Shown here: piece after piece, positions 35,376-47,077 of the stretch
Layout of the letters: the number at the start of each line of letters is the position of its first letter
Numbering within the stretch: the first letter of the stretch is position 1
Assembly: GCA_002794735.1 (NCBI GenBank)
Contig: NBAZ01000008.1
Span: forward strand, 1,240,001 to 1,304,000
Direction of reading: 5' to 3'
DNA length: 64,000 nucleotides
Source of the DNA: Pyrrhoderma lamaoense
Taxonomy: Eukaryota; Basidiomycota; Agaricomycetes; Hymenochaetales; Hymenochaetaceae
Position numbers and translations under genes: made by a program
The notes under the pieces: generated by a model
The model's input: only the letters and a program-made list of their open reading frames with translations
Database searches by the model: none
Told to the model about the DNA's origin: nothing

Positions 35376-36460
35376 CGACTATATCTCTTCGCCGTATAAG
35401 TTTGTTCGAACATACCAGTCAATATTCCCTCGACCCGGACCAGTCTGCCTCTTTGTACCATGTTGCTTGGTGTTGCCAAGTAGTCGTTTAGTGCCATTCT
35501 TATCATTTGAGATCTCGCTTAAATAGCTTTTTACAATGTAAAGGCCGCCCCTAAACCTGTGTCTTTTTTTTTAGATACCGAATAAATTTACTTTTTTTCT
35601 TCATCTTTTAACAAACTCAAGGCTGCCTTTCCACATGTTCGTTCGCTCTTTCACTTCCACTGCGTTTCGTTCATCTTGTGTAGCCTGAGAATGAAGTGCG
35701 GGCTCTTTGGCTGGCCGTCTGTTCCGCGAGGACGTAGATGGGCCGGTCACCTAGCCCCTCAACATTCAACAATTAAAACTTGGAGGGAGTTTTGATGTGC
35801 GAGTTTACGACCCATATTATATGTACATGCTGTTTCATTTGTTGTGTCCTTGTAGCATTAGCTTCTTGGAAATGCTGTGATTATCGTGTGTATGTATATA
35901 ATATGCTTTATCGTTCGAGTAAAAGACTTGGCGTTGGTACGATCATCGTTTACATCAGGCGCGATATACAGCTTCACAGGTACGTATGGGCGGACTTGGA
36001 AAGAAATATTCAATCCTGTGTAGTTTCGAATTAATCATTTCATCTATGCCCATGTCTGTCCATTATCTAATATCTCCCATTGGTCTGCAATGGACTGCAT
36101 ATCTCATTTGTACTATCAGAGGTACTTAGAGAACTTGATGCAATGCATGGCGCGTGCTTACAACGCGTTGAAATATTACCACATTAGTTTATATTTGAGG
36201 GCTTTTGTATCCCAAGATGTGTGCTTGTTCGTGATCGCATCAAACAACAATAAGTCGAACCCGATCCGCCTTACCCGCTAGTTCCCCGTGCCTTTACTCG
36301 TTTCGGGTTCTAAAAATGTCGCTGTAGCGCCCTTGCGCGGGGGAGGGTGTGTGTCACTCTTTCAAATCAAGACAGGGACAGAAGGACGGTCTTTCATTTC
36401 ATCATTATCCCGCTCTTCCCCTCCCCCCGGCCTCCTTTCTTTTCTTCCGCCGTCATCCTG
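35376..36460. other. Intergenic, no gene seen
   Basis: About 1.1 kb. The last 100 bp before 36461 are pyrimidine-rich (36415-36455), typical of the 5' leader of a well-expressed fungal gene. An ACGCGT lies near 36161. No supported gene. Confidence 0.5.
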
Positions 36461-37957
36461 ATGTCCTCAATAATGTCGTATGCACGAGTCAAGGCGGCTC
36501 TCCTCGCGTTTGCATTTGTCAGCTTGAATGGGGCGCGTGCACAGATCACCTCGAACGCAACATGTCTTTCTTCTTGGTCCGGTGTGAGTTTTATGAAATC
36601 AAAAGAAAAATATATATATACGCTTCACATCACATTCAATACTAACATCAAACTCAAACACTAGCTATATAACTCAAAGGGACAAAGCCCGTGTCTTGTC
36701 GCGGCCTATCTTGCAGGAGCATGTACTGGGGAGGTATGTAAACTTCTTTTGGAATCATGACTATACTCTTCCCCTTTCCAAATATTTACATTTTGATTAA
36801 ACAGAGTACGACGTGTCCGCCCTTGAGGATGGCCAGCACTACATAGGGCCCAGTTCTGGTGGTACAACTCAATGTCTGTGCAGCACAGTTCTTTACAATC
36901 TTATGGGAGGCTGTAGTACTTGTCAAAACGGGACAGTCATAACGTATGTGTTACGAATGCATCTATTTTTAGAACATGATACTCAACTTGAAGGACTTCT
37001 TGTTTACCATGATTATCCGTCAACCTTCTTAGATGGCCAAATTGGTCTGCTGCTTGCTCTCAGGTTTATGTAACAGTGTAAAATCTCAAAACTCCTTCTA
37101 ATCTTCAGTTTGCGATCATCTAATTATTCATTATTTTTAAATAGATTCCCTGAAGAGATTCCGGAGGATACTGCTGTTCCGGGTTGGGCATATGAGAATC
37201 CACAAGATTCGAATGAACTTTTCAATCCTACTTCTGCCCTCGCAGACGACAGTAAGTTCAATCGAATAACGGGATGGATTTTGGGACTAAACTCGTGCAT
37301 ATCCATATAGCACCGGAATCAACCGGCACTTTGGTACAAGAAACTCAAACCGCAACGGGTTCCGGCTCAGGTTCTAGTTCAACAAACGGCTCGAGCTCTT
37401 CTGGAAGTTCTAGCCACAAGTCAACAAACACGGGAGCAATAGCAGGAGGTGTTGTTGGTGGTGTAGTAGGCGCTGCTCTGATCGGCTTACTCGTCTTCTT
37501 CCTCATTCGTCGCAGCAAACAAAGTAACACGAAGAAGAACCAGGTTAATACTAACAACAACAACAACAATAACAATGTGGGTAGTGCGGGTGCGGATCTG
37601 AATGGTGGGAAAGGGTATCCTGGGTTTGGGGGTTCGAACGTCACTTCGCCGTTGATGGGTCAACATGAGATTCCGGCTTCGTATAGTCCTTTACCATACA
37701 ACTCTGGTCAAGGATATGATTCGTCTTTAGCTGCTACTGCTGGTGGTGCGACTATACCAACTCCTCGTCTCTACGATCCGAATGATCCGTCCACGTTCCC
37801 ATCAGCTTTAGACCAACAGTATACTGGACAGACGTTCGTTGGTAACTCTCCTTACCCGCCTCCTGGGATACCGAACTCGGAAGGAATCGTGTCTCCTATG
37901 CATAATGGACCGAATAATAACACTCAAGGAATGTATCGTGGTGTTGCAGAAGTTTAA
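36461..37957 (+). CDS. Secreted-ectodomain single-pass membrane protein (cysteine-rich, basidiomycete type)
   Basis: Six exons (36461-36583, 36665-36733, 36807-36943, 37033-37077, 37145-37251, 37311-37957) give 375 residues in phase. The signal peptide is ARVKAALLAFAFVSLNG, cleaved near ARAQ. The ectodomain of about 120 residues has paired cysteines (CLSSW, GQSPCLVAAYLAGACTG, QCLCSTVLYNLMGGCSTC, WPNWSAACSQVYV). A Ser/Gly/Thr-rich stalk follows (GSGSGSSSTNGSSSSG). The membrane segment is GAIAGGVVGGVVGAALIGLL plus VFFLI, with a basic stop RRSKQ. The cytosolic tail holds an Asn run (37555-37577) and a Pro/Tyr/Ser-rich region. This layout is common in Agaricomycetes and resembles SKG6/WSC-type sensors. 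The function is unknown. Confidence 0.87.
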
Positions 37958-38936
37958 GAGACCGGAGTAAGGTAGTAGTATTAGTATCGGGATTATGTGT
38001 GATTTGTTCTTTCCAAGTATTCAGAGTTTTTTTTTCTTGTTCACTTTTCTTACTTGACTAACGATACATGTCTCAAATCGGTATTTGTCCTGCGTAATGG
38101 TCGGATGAGATTGATTATCTTTGCGCGTAATGACTATGTATGTTCTCTCACATGTCAACGTTTCTTACTTTTATCTGTGACTCTTGGATATACTTTTGTA
38201 TTTATAATGCTAGCACTTTGTAACTGACTTATCAAGAAGTTCCCGCTTCGATAAAACAGACTCAATCACCATAAAAATAAGGCCTGCAGATAAAGTAAGG
38301 TTTGTGTATCTTATTCAAATCTGATGACAATCATAAAGTGCATTTGGAAATTTGCTTTAAAGTTTGATTCAACTCTGATTAGTCTCTTTTTATCTCATTA
38401 CTCATGATGTTGCGCGTGAAGTAGAAGTTTAAGATACCATACATAAGGGAGTTTGCCGAAGAAAATTATGATCGGTTAAATTTACTGCCGGGTAGATTGT
38501 GGGACTCTTGAACAGTGATCAGCAGTTGTAAATGCCTGATTGAACGTAACATTCAGTATGAGATCCAAGGTGAAGAAAATACTATTCTTTATCTATCTGC
38601 ACAACCAACTCGTTCACATAGATCAGGTGTAGGAAAAGAAATGATCTCAAGATCACAATTCATTATTAATTATTAATTCGGAGAAACAGAATTAACTGTT
38701 TTAGTTCTCATAGAACTGAAGGTTCACATGTCTAGGTAACATGACTCTTTTTATTATATGATAGACCACAATGAAAGGGGAACCCGATCTCATGCTTACT
38801 CTCTACTACCTTATCAGGTACTTCCAGAACTATATAAAATCGGAACTTCTTGGATAAGGCGACTGGTGATGATATAACTTCTCACACCGAGACTTGGATC
38901 ATTTTAATTCCTTTCCTTGCCTTTCATCAACTTGTT
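37958..38936. other. Intergenic, no gene seen
   Basis: Nearly 1 kb, AT-rich. A TATATAAA near 38831 may serve the dehydrogenase gene that follows, about 105 bp before its ATG. Confidence 0.45.
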
Positions 38937-40848
38937 ATGGATACTACAATGGACAGTCTGGGATTAGATAACGTTGCGTTCTTGCTAAGCGGTGCTCGTG
39001 ATGCCAAGTTTGCTCAGAGACCAATACCAGAACGTAGGTTTAAAATAAGTTATGAATGACATATAACTTACGAAAGTATAATCCACACTTACAATTAACT
39101 TATTTTTCTCCTTTTGTATTTCTTGGTCCTTGGCTAATTGAGTAGTGTCTCCATATGACGTATTGGTGACTGTGAAGAAGACTGGTTAGTATCACGGAAT
39201 TACAGAATTGTTTTAAAGAGTCCTATCAGAAATTAACTCCTTTTTTCTTTTTCTTTTGTGATTAGGTATTTGTGGATCTGATGTACGCTCCGTAGTTCAT
39301 CATGGAAGTTGAATTATCGTCATAGGCTTGTAATTCTCAGGTACATTTTTACGCCGAAGGAAGATGGTTGATAATGTCGTTACTACACCTTTTGTTCGTA
39401 ATGCATTTAGAACTCTCAACCGGGCACGATACCTGTTAATAATCTTAATATATTACCTAGTCTCTCGGACATGAATCTGCGGAATCATAACAAAGGGTAT
39501 TTCTCCCGAAACATCATCTCCAGTATCTACTGGTCTCATTTGTAAACTATAGTTGGTGAAAAGGTTCGATCTGTAAAGGTTGGAGACCGTGTTGCGATGG
39601 AACCAGGAGAGTCTTGTTACAGATGCGAAGATTGTAAATCAGGAAGGTATCAGGTTTGTAATAAGCTACGTATTCTCTTAGAGATGCATATACGAAGGCT
39701 TGCCAATTCCTTGTATCATCATCCTCTTATTCCTTATAGTTCTGTGAATCTTGCGAATTTGCGTCAAATCATCCTGTCGATGGAACTCTACAACGGTACT
39801 TCAAACTCCCAGCAGACATGGTTTACAAACTACCCGATAATCTCACACTTGAAGAAGGTGCATTGGTAAGATATACTATCGAGTCTAGATCTCTATCTCC
39901 AATCTTAAGCCATCAGAATTATCACTAATCGACTAAACAACATCAATTGGTTAGATAGAACCTCTTAGTGTAGCTGTCCACACCGTGTCTACTCTTGCAA
40001 AACTACGAGCTAACCAACAAGTTGCCGTCTTTGGAGCGGGTCCTATCGGACTGGCATGTATGGCTGTATCCCGAGCATTAGGTGCTTCCCGGATAGTAGC
40101 CATCGATATTATGCCTAATCGACTGGAGTTTGCGAAGGGCTATGTAGCGACAGATACGTTCTTACCTCCAAAACCGAAGATGGAGAATCTAAGATTCAGT
40201 ATTCGAGGCGTGTAGTAAAAGCGATGTTTGACACATTGGGTATAGAAGAAAGAGGGAGAAAGGGAATTGATTTGGTGGTTGATGCGACCGGTGCTGAGAC
40301 TTGTGCCCAGATGGCTATCCTTTTGGCTAAGGCTGGTGGAAAGTTTATTCAAGTTCGTTGGATGTTTTGGTCATGTTATCTCCAAGTACCATCATTGACC
40401 GTAGACATCTATAGGTTGGGTTTGGAGCCAATGAAGCAGTGTTACCAATAACACTTCTCTTGACAAAAGAGCTAACTGTAAGAGGTTCTTGGAGATATGG
40501 GGTAAGTAGACTAACAGATGGAGTTTGGAGATTCAGGAGTTTACTAATTATCCAACTTCTGAATAGCCGGGAGATTATAAACTCGCGATTGCCCTCGCCT
40601 CTTCAGGGAAGGTAGACTTAAAACCTCTTGTTACTCACAGGTCAGTTATACCCTCCAGTAAAATGGTTGCCGGCGATTTGGCTTTAGTAGCTTGGGTCGG
40701 CTGACGATGATTTCTATGGAACCTTAGATATAGTTTCTATGATGCAATAACTGCGTTTGAGGCCACTCGGAAAGGAAGGAGTGAAGACGAGAGAAGTGTC
40801 ATCAAAACCATTATTTCGGGACCAGACGTAGCTACGGAGGAGCTCTAG
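38937..40848 (+). CDS. Zinc-dependent polyol dehydrogenase (xylitol/sorbitol dehydrogenase type), copy 1
   Basis: Medium-chain dehydrogenase that would oxidise a sugar alcohol with NAD+. The ATG at 38937 starts MDTTMDSLGLDNVAFLL, followed by about nine exons. Catalytic zinc ligands lie in KKTGICGSD and LGHES. The structural-zinc cysteines are GESCYRCEDCKSGRYQ joined to FCESCEF. YFKLPADMVYKLPDNLTLEEG and GALIEPLSVAVH are family blocks. The NAD loop is VAVFGAGPIGLACMAVSRAL, followed by ASRIVAIDI (acidic residue, NAD preference). The end is GPDVATEEL. Two single-base breaks are inferred: GG at 39481-39482, where one G restores ESAGIITK, and CC at 40174-40175, where one C joins to EDGESKIQYS. It is in tandem with a paralogue. 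Confidence 0.87.
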
Positions 40849-41251
40849 AACAGATGCACCTTGAAAGTAATCTCAAGCCAAGTCTTGATATAGAATCTAG
40901 CCGCGTATACAAACCCGATATACGTACGGAGTAGTGAACTAAGTATCATAAAAATAGCGATAATAGCTATGATAAGCAGTGAAAAGTATACTCACATATG
41001 CCGTCGACAGTCACATGCTCCAATCTACCTTGTCGCTCACGATATGGATAAAGCTTCTTCATACTTCATAAATAGCTGAAAGTTAGAAATCTACTGCAAC
41101 TTCTGATCATGTGCTATGTTTCTGTATGGTGGTATGACTGTTTACAAGGGCCGGAACCAACATAAATAATCCACTAAAACCTTCTGGTGTGGGAATTGTG
41201 GAATAGTGTTAATGGAAGAACGGGGTCTTAGAAAGATATAATCCCATTGAT
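40849..41251. other. Intergenic between the tandem dehydrogenases
   Basis: About 400 bp holding the terminator of copy 1 and the promoter of copy 2. No other feature was seen. Confidence 0.5.
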
Positions 41252-42962
41252 ATGCCCCGTACAAAGTCCCTATGTACAGACATGTTGGAAGATAATATCG
41301 CATTTTTGGTTAATGGGGTATTACAAACCTCATTTGCAACAAGGCCTATCCCTACTTGTGAGTAACAGTGAATCTCATTATCATCATCCTTCAGACCTTG
41401 AAATGAGAGAATTATAGTATCGTCCAATGATGTACTCATCGCTGTGAAAAAAACCGGTGCGTAGATTACCCCCTGATTAAGTTCTAGGTTGATTGTACTT
41501 TAGGGATATGCGGCTCCGATGTATGTATAGCTCATGTTCCTAGAGCAGAGTTCAATTAGACTGACGCTATTTTAAAAAAAAGATGCATCTATACCTTGAG
41601 GGGAAAAAACTTGGGAATCCAATAACGACTCCTTTTGTTAGTCAAAATACCTATCTAGTACTCATGATGGATCTCATCTGCGACATTGGTTTAGGCTCTT
41701 GGTCATGAATCCTCAGGAATAATAGTCAAAGGTATAATTTAGTACTATATAACACTGGAACAATTTATCTGAGGTTATTGTGGAAGTGGGAAAAAGTGTG
41801 AAATCCTTTAAACTTGGAGATCGAGTAGCAATGGAGCCCGGAATATACTGTGGTCGTTGTGATGTTTGCAAAAGTGGAACTTACTATGTGGGTACATGTA
41901 TCAATAAGGTCCAGCCATAGAGAGCTTGGGTTTATGCCCTATTGATAGATGTGCGAGTTCCGCGAGTTTGCTTCAACTCCTCCTGTGGATGGAACACTCA
42001 AACGTTATTTCAAGCTTCCAGCGGATATGGTATACAAGCTACCCGATAACTTAACTCTTGAAGATGGAGCCATGGTAATAATAATGCATCTGCTATGCTT
42101 ACAATGGTAACAATACTTTAGATAGAACCTCTTAGCGTAGCAGTTCACGCCATCTCAACCCTTGCACAGCTCAAGGTTAACCAGCGAGTCGCTGTCTTCG
42201 GGGCTGGTCCCATTGGGCTGACTTGTATGGCTATGTCTCGAGCACTTGGTGCCTCTCAAGTAATAGCTATCGACATTGTACCAAGCCGCCTAGAGTTTGC
42301 AAGGACTTATGCGGCCACAGACACATTTCTTCCCCGAATCCTGTTGAAGGAGAGAGTAAAATACAGTACTCTCAGCGTGCAGTCGAAGCACTGAGTGAGA
42401 TGCTTGGCACAGATGAAAGGGGAAAGAATGGGATCGACCTGGTTGTAGATGCTACAGGTGCAGAAACATGTGTTCAAATGGGGCTTTTCTTAGCAAAGAT
42501 TGGTGGAACATACATTCAAGTAAATTGATGTATAAGGTGTAAATTCCCTTGCTAACTGGTAAGATATTCAGGTAGGAATGGGCGCTGATGAAGCAGAGAT
42601 ACCAATCACACTCCTCTTAACGAAAGAGCTGACTGTGAAAGGCTCTTGCCGTTACGGGGTAAGTAGGGGTGTAATATATCACGGATACTTCACTTAACAC
42701 TTTCAACAGCCTGGAGATTATGAGCTTGCTATCGCCCTTGTTTCATCAGGGAAAATTGACCTGAAACCGCTCGTTTCCCATAGGTAAGACAATGCGACTT
42801 CTGCGACATTCATAGACATATTAACTTTAGGGTGCCATCAGGTTTAGATTTGAAGATGCCGTATCTGCATTCGAGACTACTCGAAAGGGGATGGGTGAAG
42901 ATGGACGAGCTGTACTTAAAGTGATTATATCGGGTCCAGGTGTAGAACCAGAAGATGTTTGA
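41252..42962 (+). CDS. Zinc-dependent polyol dehydrogenase, copy 2
   Basis: Tandem paralogue of the preceding gene with the same intron positions. The ATG at 41252 starts MPRTKSLCTDMLEDNIAF, and splicing gives VAVKKTGICGSD-type and ALGHESSGIIVK zinc-ligand regions. The structural zinc site is GIYCGRCDVCKSGTYY joined to MCEF. The NAD loop is VAVFGAGPIGLTCMAMSRAL. LTKELTVKGSCRYG is also present, and the end is GPGVEPEDV. One break is at the CCCC run 42332-42335: one more C joins TFLPPNPVEG to ESKIQYS. Sequence divergence from copy 1 is moderate, so the duplication is older than that of the SDRs. Xylitol, sorbitol or L-arabinitol are possible substrates. Confidence 0.86.
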
Positions 42963-43240
42963 TAGGAAATCGATTTTGGTCATGTAACCATATTTTTTAG
43001 GATTGAGAGATGTGTTTATGTATGTGCATGTATATACCTATTCATAGGTTATGTCCGCGAGGAAGAGAGCGTCGCGTATATTTGGCAAATGCCTATAGGA
43101 GACCTGAGAAAAATAATAGATCTACACCTACATGATCTAAAAATAGAAGCTTGGAGTAAATTGTTGACTACTCGTAAGGAAGCAGTTCATTCAAGGGAAG
43201 AAAAGTTGGGGTTTGCTACATCTCCAGACAGCTCAGCAAC

Positions 43241-44646
43241 ATGCCTAAAATTGCCTTAACTTCTCTTCCTATATCTGCATTGTTCGGGATATACAAACCT
43301 TCAGGACCATCTTCAATGGCGATAATCAACGATCTAAAGCGTCTTGTTTCTGCCTCACGTCTTTTTGTTGAGCCCGATGCAGCGAATGAAAATGCCGAAA
43401 AACTGTATAAAGATAAGCAAGGAGAACTTGACAAAAAAGAAGACAAGGGAAGATCTAGAAGGAAAAGACGCGGAGGGCGTAATTTAGAAGCAAAAATGGG
43501 TCAAGGAGGGACATTAGATCCACTTGCAGATGGGGTTCTTGGTACGCCTAAGCTTTGCTATCGTCTTGACTGAAATCTAAATGGTCAACTTGAAGTTGTC
43601 GGAGTGAACAAGGGGACGAGAAAGCTTAGTGATTTTCTCGACTGTATCAAGGTACGCTAATGGATTGTTTAACACTCTTCCTTCCACTCCTCGATGCTCA
43701 TATTAACTTAAAGTCTTGATTGAAGGAATATCGAACAACTTGTCTTCTTGGGTGTGAAACTGACTCATATGATGCCGAGGGGACCATTGTCCGTACTGCC
43801 CCATGGCGACACATCACAAAAGAAAAGGTCGAGGCAGTACTCGAACAATTCCGGGGACAAATACAGCAGACACCTCCAGTGTACGACATTTCTTGTTTCT
43901 AAACATAGTAAGAATAGAGTGCTAATATCTCCTTATAATAGCTTCTCTGCCCTTAAAATGAATGGTCGACCATTATATGAGTACGCTCGTTCTGGAGATC
44001 CTCTCCCTAGACCAATTGACACACGATCTGTTACTGTGCACTCACTTGAGCTTATGCGTTGGATACCAGGATCTGAGCATTCGTTTGACTTCCCCGAAAA
44101 GAAGTTTACAGACGAGGAACGCGAAAAGATGGAACGTGCATTACGAGGTGTCCAAATCCCATCGGACTCCCAGATAAGTAATCAGCCGGAAAGTCCAGCC
44201 GTTTCGGACCAAGCACAAGCACTGACTGAGGCAGAAGCAACAGACAAAGATAGTACGATCAGGCCCCCAGCTTTTGTATTAAGCATGCGCGTGTCAGGTG
44301 GGACATATGTCCGGAGTATTGCACATGATGTTGGGCATGCTCTTGGTTCTGCAGCACATGTTGTTACCCTCACTCGTTCACAGCAGGGACGATTCAAACT
44401 TCCTTCATCGGCAGAGACAAGAACTCCACTTTATGAATCTTCTCAGGGTACTACAACTGACAATACGATTGGTGAGGAACCGAAAACCACTGATGAGGCA
44501 AACCCTAGCTTAGAGAATCAGAGGGTCTGTATCCCGTGGACCGTCTTCGGGATGCTTTAGAAAATGGATGGAAGGAAGTACCTGATGCAGACGGATGGCG
44601 TAGATGGGAACGTGAAGTAATGGAAGCTATGGAAGTTATCTCATAG
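43241..44646 (+). CDS. PUS4: tRNA pseudouridine-55 synthase PUS4 (TruB family)
   Basis: Makes pseudouridine 55 in the T-loop of tRNAs. The ATG at 43241 starts MPKIALTSLPISALFGIYKP, and FGIYKPSGPSS is the TruB motif I. The insert EEDKGRSRRKRRGGRN-like basic region is fungal. GQGGTLDPLADGVL contains the catalytic Asp. After introns come VVGVNKGTRKLSDFL, YRTTCLLGCETDSYDAEG, PPVFSALKMNGRPLYEYAR, and VSGGTYVRSIAHDVGHALG (uracil-binding Arg region). A one-base loss near 44519-44521 separates LENQ from EGLYPVDRLRDALENGW, and the true C-terminus ends MEAMEVIS at 44646. The downstream stretch EAEATDKDSTIRPP is a low-complexity insert. Confidence 0.9.
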
Positions 44647-45000
44647 GATAGCTCAGCACCTACAAAAGTATTGCAAAACTGATTTATGCATATTATAACC
44701 GTATCTAAACACAGATTCATATCTAATCCTCAAAACCATATCTGCTAGAAAAACTAGCTTATGTATGGTCCTTGTGTAACTGCTGAGTATTTTACTTGTT
44801 ACTCAGATGAATGGGAATTTTCATTGCCGATGAGCCTTGAGGTGTGTATACATGTGCATACACACATGCACATGTACATATTCTATCATCTTGATAGGTT
44901 TAGGCATAGAAAAATCAGAATTTCTTAGCGAATATACTGTTAACAGACTTAGTATTACTTTTATATATAGAACTATCTTAATAACAGGGAAGCTAAGAGG
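44647..45000. other. Intergenic with a strong hairpin-forming inverted repeat
   Basis: About 350 bp between convergent genes (PUS4 and the small minus-strand gene). It contains the perfect inverted repeat described separately. Confidence 0.5.
44849..44876. repeat. Perfect 10-bp inverted repeat, 8-base loop
   Basis: TACATGTGCA (44849-44858) and TGCACATGTA (44867-44876) surround TACACACA. It lies in the 3' region shared by two convergent genes. It could fold as a hairpin in either transcript or be chance in an alternating purine-pyrimidine tract. Confidence 0.6.
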
Positions 45001-45375
45001 TCATCGGCTGTTCGTCCCATTTCTTGTGCCGTTGGCGGTTCCGCCACTAGGACCAGAACTTGGTCTATGGTTACCATTAGTTAAACCACTACTCGATCGG
45101 CTACCATTAGATGAACCATTACTCGATCTTTGGTTTGTTGATCCGTTGCTTGTCCTTTGAGCGCTGTTTGTCGTACCATTGACTGTCCCATTTGTTCCAC
45201 CAGGCGATGATCTTCTACTATTGCCACTAAGAGGAGTAAGATTATCTGGTATATCGTCATTATTCCTTTGAACAGGTCTTAACCTTCCAGCAGGATTCTG
45301 ACCGGCAGTGTTTCCATCGCCTGTGCCATTTGAATTTCCATTGCTGGAATTGTGATCGTTTGTTGCGTGGGGCAT
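45001..45375 (-). CDS. Small low-complexity Asn/Ser/Gly/Thr-rich protein
   Basis: Uninterrupted 124-codon frame from the ATG at 45375 (MPHATNDHNSSNGNSNGTGD) to 45001. Nearly the whole protein is Asn, Ser, Gly, Thr and Arg with irregular repeats such as NGSTNQRSSNGSSNGS. It has no hydrophobic stretch, signal peptide or known domain, and looks fully disordered. A TATA box about 115 bp upstream supports a real transcript. No homologue is recognised, and function is unknown. Confidence 0.5.
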   Translation of the reverse strand: MPHATNDHNSSNGNSNGTGDGNTAGQNPAGRLRPVQRNNDDIPDNLTPLSGNSRRSSPGGTNGTVNGTTNSAQRTSNGSTNQRSSNGSSNGSRSSSGLTNGNHRPSSGPSGGTANGTRNGTNSR

Positions 45376-45488
45376 AGTATTAGATTGTTAGATTAAGCTT
45401 GTAGTAAGAACAGTGATAATGTAGTTGTTAAAGCACCAAAGAAGGGTTGTTTGGTGTGCAGTGTCGACTCATGGACAGATATTGTGCC

Positions 45489-45497
45489 TTTTTATAC
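45489..45497 (-). promoter_or_regulatory. TATA box of the small low-complexity gene
   Basis: GTATAAAAA on the minus strand about 115 bp upstream of the ATG at 45375. Confidence 0.45.
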
Positions 45498-47077
45498 TTT
45501 TTGAGATCTGAGTAGAGGCAAGCTGGTTGAAATTTATAAGTACAATTGTAGCATGCAATTTATCCCAAATTAATTGAAAATCTGTATAACCGAATTATCA
45601 AATGAATGGAGCTATGGGCATACGGAACAGTAATAAGTACGGTCTGTAGAGAGCTGTAGCAATGAAATTAACAACTTTCAAAGGATATATTTGGGGAATA
45701 GATATGTCATTCGACTATGAACATATGAAATACATATAAGCATCAATAACGAAATAAGTTTATATATGTTCATTATTTATTCTCTTTAGTATGATTTTAA
45801 ATAAACCTCACGTTTGCAAGTTATTAACATCGATATATCGTTGCACGAGTCAAATGAGGGCAGGTGCAAAGATGGAACCTACCAACAAATGTAATTCCGG
45901 TGAGCCACCCTACGGGCAATGCATACTACCATGGCAACATCATGAGCTTAACGCCAGGAAGTACCTTTAACACTACCAGAAGCTAGACTTCACAATGCTA
46001 TTAGAACGTCGTCGTCCTTAACTAAGCCGAGTAAGTCCTGACACGAGCAGCATGAACGCAACACATATTATCCCCTAATATCTCAAACTTACTATGGGGG
46101 CTCTGATTTATTGGTTTGATGAAGGGGTCTAGCTTATGATATATATAAGAACAGAGCCATTACTCGGACTTCTAGGCTCAGCTCAGGTACATATGCCGGT
46201 GTGCGGCTTTAGCTGAGCATTATAGAGGATACTTCGTCGCAAAGTACCGGAATATGGCCAAAAAAACACAAGTAACGTAGTAGCAACAAAGGACAATCGG
46301 TTATAACGGTCTCGATAGATACAGCTCTCTCTCATCCCGGAATATGGTACAGCTTTTCGTATAACAATATTACTGATTAAAAAAAGTATGAAACTTGCAA
46401 TGTTGTGTTACATTACGAGATGACTGGTTTGCGTGTATAGTAGTGGAGCATATATTGTTGATAGATTCATGACATATGCATCAAGAGCAAATTATCTAGA
46501 AAAGGTTATTTTTAAGTCACATGTGACTAGTTTAGAGACTATCATCGAAACACTGTTGAAATCCTAGAATAAGAAAAAAGTCCAAATTCTGAAACTAGCT
46601 TTAGTTGTGGGCTAAGTTTTTAACGTTTTTTGCTCAGATTTCTATGAACGAGATGGAGGCACCGATAGTACGAAGATGCAGTAAAATGGTTATATACTCG
46701 CAAAGCTACAGCGAAAGATACAATTCATGAACAGACATATATTTGATAGCAATAGAGATATGAGATGGAAAGATGCTGACAATAAGCGGGTGAGGGGTTG
46801 GGTGGTGGTGCGTTAGTTTAGATCTATAGGTGCTAATGGGAAAGGAGGGAGCTCATCCAGCAATAGTCTGAAGTGAGCATATAGAGAAAAGATAATGCAA
46901 CTGAATCTGCCAAAACATCTACAGACAATAAAATTAGAAAGTATTCCCGAAAAAAGTTGTATGGAGGTGCAAGGTAAAAATATAAAATATACATCATATG
47001 AATGGCGAGTGAGGGTCTGCTCTTCATACACGAGATTCAAATAGTAAAAAAGCTGGGTATGTCAGAGTCTTGTCTTA
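45498..47077. other. Long intergenic region, no gene seen
   Basis: About 1.6 kb of AT-rich DNA. The minus-strand frames near 46813-47040 lack any signature and overlap the expected 3' end of the next gene. Confidence 0.45.

Noticed and set aside
45498..47077. Minus-strand frames as an extra exon of the LisH gene
   Set aside because: The LisH gene ends with a good last exon at 47078, and the downstream frames (46813-47040) have no domain or splice continuity.
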